Shown: in pieces, positions 49,295 through 55,988 of the stretch
Layout of the letters: every line of letters begins with the position of its first letter
How positions within the stretch are numbered: position 1 is the first letter of the stretch
Source: Pseudomonas sp. Root71
Lineage (GTDB): Bacteria > Pseudomonadota > Gammaproteobacteria > Pseudomonadales > Pseudomonadaceae
Direction: 5' to 3'
DNA: 64,000 nt
Assembly (NCBI RefSeq): GCF_001429045.1
Contig: NZ_LMHY01000001.1
Span: forward strand, 503,892 to 567,891
Position numbers and translations under genes: made by a program
Notes under the pieces: model-generated
What the model saw: the letters and a program-made list of their open reading frames with translations, nothing else
Databases searched by the model: none
Told to the model about the DNA's origin: nothing

Positions 49295-50239
49295 ATGTCC
49301 CAGGATTTCTACTTCTTGTTGATGCCGGGTTTCTCGGCCATCGGATTTATCTCGGCCATCGAGCCGTTGCGGGTCGCCAATCGCTTTCGCGGCGAACTGT
49401 ACCGCTGGCATGTGCTGAGCGCCGATGGCGGGGCGGTGCTGGCCAGTAACGGCATGTCGGTCAACGCCGATGCGGCGCTGGAGCCGTTGAAAAAAGGCGC
49501 GACGCTTCTGGTGGTCGCCGGTTTCGAGCCCCTGAAGTTCACCACCCCGGCGCTGGAACACTGGCTGCGCCGCCTGGACCACGAAGGCGTGACGCTCGGC
49601 GCCATCGACACCGGCAGTTTCATCCTCGCCGAGGCCGGTTTGCTCGATGGTCATCGCCTGACCCTGCACTGGGAAGCCATCGATGCCTTCAAGGAATCTT
49701 ATCCACAGCTCAGCGTTACTCAGGAGCTGTTCGAGATCGACCGCCGCCGCATCACCTCCGCTGGCGGCACTGCTTCCATTGATCTGATGCTGGATCTGAT
49801 CGCCCAGGCCTACGGCCCTGATCTGGCGATCCAGGTCAGCGAACAATTCGTGCTTGGCCGCATCCGCCCGCGCAAAGACCACCAGCGCATGGAAGTCGCC
49901 ACGCGCTATGGCATCAGCAACAAGAAGCTGGTGCATGTGATTGGCGAGATGGAGCAGCACAGCGAACCGCCCCTGAGCACGCTGGAACTGGCTGAATCGA
50001 TCAAGGTGACGCGGCGACAGCTGGAGCGCCTGTTTCGCCTGCATCTGAACGACACACCGAGTAATTTCTATCTGCGGTTACGATTGGAAAAAGCGCGGCA
50101 GTTGCTGCGACAGACGGACATGAGCGTGCTGGAAGTGAGTATTGCCTGTGGGTTTGAATCCCCGTCGTATTTCACCCGCAGTTATCGGGCGAAATATGAG
50201 CGGTGCCCGAGGGAAGACCGGCGTACTGCCAAGGCATAA
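49295..50239 (+). CDS. cdhR: CdhR, carnitine-responsive AraC regulator
   Basis: Activator of the carnitine operon, of the same GlxA type as GbdR. N-terminal DJ-1/PfpI-like domain: DFYFLLMPGFSAIGFISAIEPLRVANRFRGELYRWHV, with GAIDTGSFILAEAGLLDGHRLTLHWE (the nucleophile Cys of true amidases is absent, so it is a sensor). C-terminal AraC helix-turn-helix pair: TLELAESIKVTRRQLERLFRLHLNDTPSNFYLRLRLEKARQLLRQ. 314 residues. The start follows GCGAGTG, a weak ribosome-binding site, and the frame upstream overlaps the candidate operator, so that extension is unlikely. Confidence 0.92.
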   Translation: MSQDFYFLLMPGFSAIGFISAIEPLRVANRFRGELYRWHVLSADGGAVLASNGMSVNADAALEPLKKGATLLVVAGFEPLKFTTPALEHWLRRLDHEGVTLGAIDTGSFILAEAGLLDGHRLTLHWEAIDAFKESYPQLSVTQELFEIDRRRITSAGGTASIDLMLDLIAQAYGPDLAIQVSEQFVLGRIRPRKDHQRMEVATRYGISNKKLVHVIGEMEQHSEPPLSTLELAESIKVTRRQLERLFRLHLNDTPSNFYLRLRLEKARQLLRQTDMSVLEVSIACGFESPSYFTRSYRAKYERCPREDRRTAKA

Positions 50240-50241
50240 AT

Positions 50242-50316
50242 TAAAAGATCGCAGCCTTCGGCAGCTCTTACATGAGATCTCCTGTAGGAGCTGCCGAAGG
50301 CTGCGATCTTTTGATC
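50242..50316. repeat. REP doublet, family A
   Basis: AAAAGATCGCAGCCTTCGGC and TGTAGGAGCTGCCGAAGGCT in inverted orientation around a short spacer, between the convergent ends of cdhR and the DUF3010 gene. Confidence 0.88.
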
Positions 50317-50733
50317 TTATTTCTTCACCAACGCCGAACACGCCGCTTTGTAAGCCTCATGCTGATACTTGTTCAGCGTCCCTGGCAGTTCGAAATTGTG
50401 CTTTTTAGCCTGGGCATTGATGGTCTGCGGCGACAGCAGGGTCACCTCGCAATTCTCCTGCAACTGGAAAACCCCTTCGATCTTGAATGTCGTCGGCCCG
50501 CCGGCGAACTCGCCTTTCTTGCTGCGCTTCTTGATCGCAATGCGGTCGATGGAATTCTCACGGACAAACGAAGCGACCTGAGCGGCGAACACTTTGACAT
50601 TGGCGGCTTCGTCGTCATCGTCCAGGGCAATTTTCTTGGTTGCGAGCGCGACATGGCTCAGCGCCTGACCGTCCAGCGTGGCCACGGCGATGATCGCTTC
50701 GCTGCCTTTGATTTCGATGCCGCAGACTTTCAT
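50317..50733 (-). CDS. DUF3010 family protein
   Basis: A 138-residue cytosolic protein that starts MKVCGIEIKGSEAIIAVATLDG, then SIDRIAIKKRSKKGEFAGGPTTFKIEGVFQLQENCEVTLLSPQTI, the pattern of DUF3010. The family has a RNase H/actin-like beginning (GIEIKGSEAIIAV) but its function is unknown. The ATG at 50733 was chosen because the first conserved strand starts there. Single gene, with a toxin-antitoxin pair upstream on the same strand. Confidence 0.85.
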   Translation of the reverse strand: MKVCGIEIKGSEAIIAVATLDGQALSHVALATKKIALDDDDEAANVKVFAAQVASFVRENSIDRIAIKKRSKKGEFAGGPTTFKIEGVFQLQENCEVTLLSPQTINAQAKKHNFELPGTLNKYQHEAYKAACSALVKK

Positions 50734-50766
50734 GTTTAATCCCATTAGTGACAGAGGGTATGCAGC

Positions 50767-51090
50767 TTACAGCTCAAGCTGGCTGGCCGTGATGCCAAAC
50801 GCCAAAGCGATTTTTTCGCGAGTGGCTTTACGGGGCTTGGCGACTGTTTCCTGTTGGGCAAAGGCAGGCTGGGTTATGCCCATGCGTTTGGCTACTTCAT
50901 CCTGGGTAAGGTTCAAATGTTCGCGCCAGGCGCGGATAGGGGTAGCGCCATCGACGATACGGCTCACTACCTCATGGGGGATCAAGTCGGGCTCGATTTT
51001 CTGCGCCACGTATTGTGCATAGGGAATGACCACGAAGGCTGGATTGCCTTCGGCGTCGTTGATGATTTGAATGTCAGTAGGTGCGTTCAT
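50767..51090 (-). CDS. Xre-type antitoxin of a type II toxin-antitoxin pair
   Basis: A 107-residue protein with an N-terminal strand-rich part (APTDIQIINDAEGNPAFVVIPYAQYVAQK, Phd/RelB-like) and a C-terminal HTH_3 domain (LTQDEVAKRMGITQPAFAQQETVAKPRKATREKIALAFGI). Its start overlaps the end of the toxin gene by 17 bases, so toxin and antitoxin are co-translated with the toxin first. The DNA-binding C-terminal domain is expected to repress the shared promoter. Confidence 0.82.
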   Translation of the reverse strand: MNAPTDIQIINDAEGNPAFVVIPYAQYVAQKIEPDLIPHEVVSRIVDGATPIRAWREHLNLTQDEVAKRMGITQPAFAQQETVAKPRKATREKIALAFGITASQLEL

Positions 51091-51328
51091 CGCGTTTTTT
51101 GACCTCTTGAATACTGACCACTTTGATCGCGCCATCCCAATCAAACATGACCCGGTAATTACCGACACGCAGCCGATAAGCGTAGTCATGACCGACCAGT
51201 GCTTTGACATTGCCTGCCTCAGGCATGCCAGCGAGCGCCGTGATGGCATCACGAACCTGAATCTGGTGAACGGAATGCAATCTCAAGAGTTGCTTAACGG
51301 CCTTTCGAGTCCAGTGAATGCTGTTCAT
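51074..51328 (-). CDS. RelE/ParE-type toxin
   Basis: An 84-residue protein of the RelE/ParE fold: MNSIHWTRKAVKQLLRLHSVHQIQVRDAITALAGMPEAGNVKALVGHDYAYRLRVGNYRVMFDWD, then KVVSIQEVKKRDERTY. The YRLRVGNYRVMF strand and the terminal Arg and Tyr are typical of mRNA-cutting RelE toxins that act on ribosomes, but ParE-type gyrase inhibition cannot be excluded. It is the first gene of the pair, which is the reverse of the relBE order and like higBA. Confidence 0.85.
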   Translation of the reverse strand: MNSIHWTRKAVKQLLRLHSVHQIQVRDAITALAGMPEAGNVKALVGHDYAYRLRVGNYRVMFDWDGAIKVVSIQEVKKRDERTY

Positions 51329-51335
51329 GGAAGAA

Positions 51336-51375
51336 TATAAGTCTTTTATAAGATTTGCGAATCTTTACTTATATT
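51336..51375. promoter_or_regulatory. AT-rich inverted repeat upstream of toxin gene
   Basis: AAGATT-TGCG-AATCTT at 51350-51365 is a perfect inverted repeat inside a larger imperfect one bounded by ATAAG (51337) and CTTAT (about 51368). This AT-rich stretch contrasts with the surrounding GC-rich DNA and sits just upstream of the toxin start, where an antitoxin would bind. Confidence 0.65.
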
Positions 51376-51540
51376 TTTATGCTTGGCCATCAGCAACATT
51401 TGTCGGCATGTTGCGTGAAAGGTCCGCAGAGCAGCGGCTTTGGACAGAAGCTGTAGGTCAGAGCAGAGTGCTTTGTGGGAGAAGGTTTTTTGGCGATTGA
51501 AAGCTGGTGGTAGCGCCAGCTTTCAGCGGGATACTCAGGA

Positions 51541-51942
51541 CTATTCCTGCCCAATCGACTCCAAAAACTCCGACCGTTCATCACTCATCCGTGCCACACA
51601 ATCGTTTTGGGCAATGGTGAGCGCCTTGCTGCCGGCGGTGGCCGGGAAGGTTTCGACGGCGCAGTCTGCGTCGCGGGTCTTCAGCCATTGCTGTTGGGCG
51701 GCTTTGATCCTGGCGGTGATGTCGGCCAGTTGCGACGGGTTTTTGCCGTACTGCGACTGCATGCGCTCGGTCAGGCCCTGGAGGTTTTCCTTGAGCAGAT
51801 CTTCGGCGGAGGTTTTGCTGAAGGCCGAGCATTCCAGGGTCTGGATGTCGTTTTCGACTTTGTCGCACGGGTTGTCGTCGGACACCTGCGCTGCGTGTAC
51901 GCCGGTCGCAATCAGTGCCATTGCCAGAATGATCGATTTCAT
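51541..51942 (-). CDS. LprI/DUF1311 periplasmic lysozyme-inhibitor-like protein
   Basis: A 133-residue exported protein with a signal peptide (MKSIILAMALIATGVHAAQ) and the DUF1311/LprI pattern: DNPCDKVENDIQTLECSA, LKENLQGLTERMQSQYG, then LKTRDADCAVETF and IAQNDCVARMSDERSEFLE. The four cysteines probably make two disulfides, and LprI of Mycobacterium inhibits lysozyme. The frame stays open far upstream but only the last 133 residues have family features, so the ATG at 51942 was chosen. Confidence 0.85.
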   Translation of the reverse strand: MKSIILAMALIATGVHAAQVSDDNPCDKVENDIQTLECSAFSKTSAEDLLKENLQGLTERMQSQYGKNPSQLADITARIKAAQQQWLKTRDADCAVETFPATAGSKALTIAQNDCVARMSDERSEFLESIGQE

Positions 51943-52177
51943 TATCGTCGCCGCTCTTGTCCAGTGAAGCATCCAGTGATGCGGCGAATTCTGGCCCAAG
52001 CCGAGGGCCTTGAACAGGTCGGAGATTGTGCCTGGCGACGACCCTTTGTCGCGGATTGACGCTTTCGGCAAACCCCCTGTCGTTTTTGCACCCGGCTGCC
52101 CCTGCACCGAGGCATATGCTGGCCCCAAAGCGCCGGCACACGATTCGGCGCATGAATCGCTAATAGGGGACAGCCTG

Positions 52178-53155
52178 ATGAGCCCAGCCGAATTGCACGC
52201 CGACAGCATCGTTATCGACGGGCTGATTATTGCCAAGTGGAACCGCGAGCTGTTTGAAGACATGCGCAAAGGCGGTCTGACCGCGGCCAACTGCACCGTG
52301 TCGGTGTGGGAGGGCTTCCAGGCCACTGTCAACAACATCGCTGCCAGCCAGAAGCTGATCCGCGAGAACAGCGACCTGGTGATTCCGGTCCGCACCACCG
52401 CCGATATCCGTAAAGCCAAGGAGCAGGGCAAGACCGGCATCCTTTTCGGCTTCCAGAATGCCCACGCCTTTGAAGACCAGATCGGCTATGTCGAAGTCTT
52501 CAAGCAGCTTGGCGTCGGTATCGTGCAGATGTGCTACAACACCCAGAACCTGGTGGGCACCGGCTGCTACGAGCGTGACGGCGGCCTGTCGGGCTTCGGT
52601 CGCGAAATCGTCGCCGAGATGAACCGGGTTGGCGTGATGTGCGACCTGTCCCACGTCGGTTCCAAGACTTCCGAAGAAGTCATCCTCGAATCGAAGAAGC
52701 CGGTCTGTTACTCCCACTGCCTGCCGTCGGGGCTCAAGGAGCACCCGCGCAACAAGTCCGATGAAGAACTCAAGTTCATTGCCGACCACGGTGGTTTTGT
52801 CGGCGTGACCATGTTCGCGCCGTTCCTGGCCAAGGGTATCGATTCGACCATCGACGACTACGCCGAAGCCATCGAGTACGTGATGAATATCGTCGGCGAA
52901 GACGCCATCGGCATCGGTACCGACTTCACCCAGGGCCATGGCCAGGACTTCTTCGAATACCTGACCCACGACAAGGGCTATGCCCGCCGCCTGACCAGCT
53001 TCGGCAAGATCATCAACCCGCTGGGTATCCGCACCGTGGGCGAGTTCCCGAACCTGACCGAGACCCTGCTCAAGCGCGGCCACTCCGAGCGGGTAGTGCG
53101 CAAAATCATGGGCGAGAACTGGGTCAACGTCCTCAAGGACGTTTGGGGCGAATAA
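52178..53155 (+). CDS. Dipeptidase-like (M19) protein of the dimethylglycine operon
   Basis: A 325-residue protein with the renal-dipeptidase fold, the first gene of an operon with DUF5943, dgcA and dgcB; P. aeruginosa PA5396 has the same place. In M19 enzymes two zincs are held by His-x-Asp, a bridging Glu and two His. Here the equivalents of His and Asp are Leu16 and Ile18 (VIDGLIIAK), the bridging Glu is Gln93 (FQNAH), while His159 (DLSHVG), His180 (SHC), Arg191 and Asp249 (IGTDF) remain. It therefore probably is not a classic dipeptidase. A weak half-site CCTGGCGACGACC at 52031 could relate to GbdR. AGGGGACAGCCTG precedes the ATG. Confidence 0.88.
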   Translation: MSPAELHADSIVIDGLIIAKWNRELFEDMRKGGLTAANCTVSVWEGFQATVNNIAASQKLIRENSDLVIPVRTTADIRKAKEQGKTGILFGFQNAHAFEDQIGYVEVFKQLGVGIVQMCYNTQNLVGTGCYERDGGLSGFGREIVAEMNRVGVMCDLSHVGSKTSEEVILESKKPVCYSHCLPSGLKEHPRNKSDEELKFIADHGGFVGVTMFAPFLAKGIDSTIDDYAEAIEYVMNIVGEDAIGIGTDFTQGHGQDFFEYLTHDKGYARRLTSFGKIINPLGIRTVGEFPNLTETLLKRGHSERVVRKIMGENWVNVLKDVWGE

Positions 53156-53178
53156 GCCGCCGCATCTCTGAATCCTTT

Positions 53179-53201
53179 CCCGCTGCCGTTCGTGCAGCGG
53201 G
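53179..53201 (+). other. Intra-operon hairpin
   Basis: CCCGCTGC and GCAGCGGG form an 8-bp stem around a 7-base loop between the dipeptidase-like gene and the DUF5943 gene. No T-run follows, so it is more likely an mRNA processing or stability element than a terminator. Confidence 0.5.
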
Positions 53202-53233
53202 CAACACAACAAATTTTCTGGAGTTAAGTTTTC

Positions 53234-53764
53234 ATGGCCAAGATCGCCCCTCAATTGCCAATCGAAGTCGACAGTGAAACCGGTATCTGGACCTCCGACG
53301 CCTTGCCGATGCTGTACGTGCCGCGCCATTTCTTCGTCAACAACCACATGGGCATCGAGGAAGTGCTGGGCGCTGAAGCCTACGCCGAAATCCTCTACAA
53401 GGCCGGCTACAAGTCCGCCTGGCACTGGTGTGAAAAAGAAGCCGAATGCCATGGCCTGGAAGGCGTCGCGGTGTTCGAGCACTACATGAAGCGCCTGTCG
53501 CAGCGCGGCTGGGGGCTGTTCAAGATCCAGGACATTGACCTCGACAAAGGCACCGCGAGCGTCAAGCTCGAACACTCGGCATTCGTCTACGTGTACGGCA
53601 AAGTCGGGCGCAAGGTCGACTACATGTTCACTGGCTGGTTTGCAGGGGCGATGGACCAGATCCTCGCCGCTCGCGGCAGCAAGATCCGTACCGTGGCCGA
53701 ACAAGTCTACGGTGGCTCCGAAGAGGGTCACGAAGACGGCTTGTTCACCGTCAAGCCGTTGTAA
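53234..53764 (+). CDS. DUF5943/V4R-type protein of the dimethylglycine operon
   Basis: A 176-residue cytosolic protein matching the position of PA5397. The C-terminal part (ILYKAGYKSAWHWCEKEAECHGLEGVAVFEHYMKRLSQRGWGLFKIQDID then FVYVYGKVGRKVDYMFTGWFAGAMDQIL) resembles V4R (4-vinyl reductase-type) ligand-binding domains. It has Cys and His residues that may bind metal or cofactor. Role in betaine or dimethylglycine use is not established; conservation and operon context suggest assistance to DgcA/DgcB. GGAGTTAAGTTTTC precedes the ATG. Confidence 0.8.
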   Translation: MAKIAPQLPIEVDSETGIWTSDALPMLYVPRHFFVNNHMGIEEVLGAEAYAEILYKAGYKSAWHWCEKEAECHGLEGVAVFEHYMKRLSQRGWGLFKIQDIDLDKGTASVKLEHSAFVYVYGKVGRKVDYMFTGWFAGAMDQILAARGSKIRTVAEQVYGGSEEGHEDGLFTVKPL

Positions 53765-53779
53765 GTCGAGGAACCCGCC

Positions 53780-55840
53780 ATGGCTTTCGAAGCAATGTTC
53801 CAGCCGATCCAGATCGGCAAACTGACCATCCGCAACCGCGTGCTCAGCACCGCGCACGCCGAGGTCTATGCCACCGACGGCGGCATGACCACCGACCGGT
53901 ACGTCAAGTATTACGAAGAGAAAGCCAAGGGCGGGATCGGCCTGGCGATTTGTGGCGGCTCGTCCGTCGTGGCGATCGACAGCCCGCAGGAGTGGTGGAG
54001 CTCGGTGAACCTGTCCACCGACCGCATCATTCCGCACTTCCAGAATCTGGCCGATGCCATGCACAAGCACGGCGCCAAGATCATGATCCAGATTACCCAC
54101 ATGGGTCGTCGCTCGCGTTGGGACGGCTTTAACTGGCCAACGTTGATGTCGCCGTCGGGCGTGCGTGAGCCGGTGCACCGTGCCACTTGCAAGACCATCG
54201 AGCCGGAAGAAATCTGGCGGGTGATCGGCAACTATGCGCAGGCTGCGCGTCGTGCCAAGGCCGGTGGCCTGGACGGCGTGGAATTGTCGGCTGTGCACCA
54301 GCACATGATCGACCAGTTCTGGAGCCCGCGCGTCAACAAGCGTACCGACGAATGGGGCGGTACCTTCGAAGGCCGCATGAAGTTCGGCCTGGAAGTCTTG
54401 AAAGCCGTGCGCGCCGAGGTCGGTGACGACTTCTGCGTAGGCATGCGCATCTGCGGTGATGAGTTCCACCCGGACGGCCTGTCCCACGAAGACATGAAGC
54501 AGATCGCCAAATATTACGACGACACCGGCATGCTCGATTTCATCGGCGTCGTCGGCTCGGGTTGCGACACTCACAACACCCTGGCCAACGTGATTCCGAA
54601 CATGAGCTACCCGCCCGAGCCGTTCCTGCACCTGGCGGCCGGGATCAAGGAGGTGGTCAAGGTTCCGGTGCTGCACGCGCAGAACATCAAGGACCCGAAC
54701 CAGGCCACGCGCATTCTGGAAGGTGGCTACGTCGACATGGTCGGCATGACCCGCGCCCACATCGCCGACCCGCACCTGATCGCCAAGATCAAGATGGGCC
54801 AGATCGACCAGATCAAGCAGTGCGTCGGGGCCAACTACTGCATCGACCGTCAATACCAGGGTCTGGATGTGTTGTGCATCCAGAACGCCGCAACTTCCCG
54901 TGAATACATGGGCCTGCCACACATCATTGAAAAAACCACCGGCGTGAAACGCAAAGTGGTGGTAGTTGGCGCTGGCCCTGCGGGGATGGAAGCCGCTCGC
55001 GTTGCCGCCGAACGTGGCCACAACGTGACCCTGTTCGAGAAGAAAGAATTCATCGGCGGCCAAATCACCACCGCTTCGAAAGCACCACAACGGGATCAGA
55101 TCGCCGGTATCACCCGCTGGTACCAGTTGGAGCTGGCTCGGTTGAAAGTCGATCTGCGCCTGGGCACTGCGGCGGATGCGCCGACCATCATGGACCTGCG
55201 TCCAGACGTGGTGGTGCTGGCCGTCGGTGGACATCCGTTCATCGAGCAGAACGAACACTGGGGTGCGGCTGAAGGTCTGGTGGTCAGCAGCTGGGATGTG
55301 CTCGACGGCAAGGTTCTGCCTGGCAAGAACGTGCTGGTTTACGACACCATTTGCGAGTTCACCGGCATGTCTACCGCGGACTTCATTGCGGACAAGGGCA
55401 GCCAGGTCGAAATCGTCACCGACGACATCAAGCCGGGCGTGGCGATTGGCGGCACGTCGTTCCCGACGTACTACCGCAGCATGTACCCGAAAGAAGTGAT
55501 CATGACCGGCGACATGATGCTGGAGAAGGTTTACCGCGAAGGCGACAAGCTGGTTGCAGTGCTGGAAAACGAATACACCGGTGCCAAAGAGGAGCGGGTG
55601 GTGGACCAGGTGGTCATCGAAAACGGTGTGCGCCCGGACGAGGAAATCTACTACGCCTTGAAGGAAGGCTCGCGCAACAAAGGCCAGATCGACGTCGAAG
55701 CCTTGTTCGCGATCAAGCCGCAACCTTGCCTGGAGCAGAGCGGCGACGGCTACCTGCTGTTCCGCATCGGTGACTGCGTGGCACAGCGCAACGTGCATGC
55801 GGCGATCTACGACGCGCTGCGGTTGTGCAAGGATTTCTAA
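53780..55840 (+). CDS. dgcA: DgcA, dimethylglycine demethylase flavoprotein subunit
   Basis: A 686-residue protein of the trimethylamine dehydrogenase/2,4-dienoyl-CoA reductase type. Residues about 5-345 form the FMN barrel (MFQPIQIGKLTIRNRVLSTAH; YCIDRQYQG near 354), and residues about 392-680 the nucleotide-binding half (KVVVVGAGPAGMEAARVAAERGHNVTLFEKKEFIGGQ). It removes a methyl group from dimethylglycine to give sarcosine with DgcB and an electron-transfer flavoprotein. Of the four cysteines that hold 4Fe-4S in trimethylamine dehydrogenase, three are present (Cys348, Cys354, Cys366); the second position is Ala351. GTCGAGGAACCCGCC precedes the ATG. Confidence 0.95.
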   Translation: MAFEAMFQPIQIGKLTIRNRVLSTAHAEVYATDGGMTTDRYVKYYEEKAKGGIGLAICGGSSVVAIDSPQEWWSSVNLSTDRIIPHFQNLADAMHKHGAKIMIQITHMGRRSRWDGFNWPTLMSPSGVREPVHRATCKTIEPEEIWRVIGNYAQAARRAKAGGLDGVELSAVHQHMIDQFWSPRVNKRTDEWGGTFEGRMKFGLEVLKAVRAEVGDDFCVGMRICGDEFHPDGLSHEDMKQIAKYYDDTGMLDFIGVVGSGCDTHNTLANVIPNMSYPPEPFLHLAAGIKEVVKVPVLHAQNIKDPNQATRILEGGYVDMVGMTRAHIADPHLIAKIKMGQIDQIKQCVGANYCIDRQYQGLDVLCIQNAATSREYMGLPHIIEKTTGVKRKVVVVGAGPAGMEAARVAAERGHNVTLFEKKEFIGGQITTASKAPQRDQIAGITRWYQLELARLKVDLRLGTAADAPTIMDLRPDVVVLAVGGHPFIEQNEHWGAAEGLVVSSWDVLDGKVLPGKNVLVYDTICEFTGMSTADFIADKGSQVEIVTDDIKPGVAIGGTSFPTYYRSMYPKEVIMTGDMMLEKVYREGDKLVAVLENEYTGAKEERVVDQVVIENGVRPDEEIYYALKEGSRNKGQIDVEALFAIKPQPCLEQSGDGYLLFRIGDCVAQRNVHAAIYDALRLCKDF

Positions 55841-55857
55841 GCCACTGACGCGCCCCC

Positions 55858-55946
55858 TGTAGGAGCTGCCGCAGGCTGCGATCTTTTGATCTTTGAAAGT
55901 CGTCAGATCTGAAGATCAAAAGATCGCAGCCTTCGGCAGCTCCTAC
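55858..55946. repeat. REP doublet, family A, between dgcA and dgcB
   Basis: TGTAGGAGCTGCCGCAGGCT and CGGCAGCTCCTACG in inverted orientation around GATCTTTTGATC...GATCAAAAGATC. It lies inside the dimethylglycine operon. Confidence 0.88.
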
Positions 55947-55988
55947 GCCGACCGTGTTTCTCCAAGATGTACTGGTGGGAGCTTCACC

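Noticed and set aside
51943..52440. Long N-terminal extension of the LprI-like gene
   Set aside because: Would overlap the dipeptidase-like gene; only the last 133 codons match the family and begin with a proper signal peptide.
53179..53201. Rho-independent terminator between the dipeptidase-like and DUF5943 genes
   Set aside because: Good 8-bp stem but no T-run follows, so it is listed only as a hairpin.
52160..55798. A 1212-codon open frame on the minus strand across the dipeptidase-like gene, DUF5943 and dgcA
   Set aside because: It is antisense to three well-supported genes, its composition is dominated by His, Val, Asp and Gln as expected of a reverse frame of GC-rich DNA, and it has no domain.
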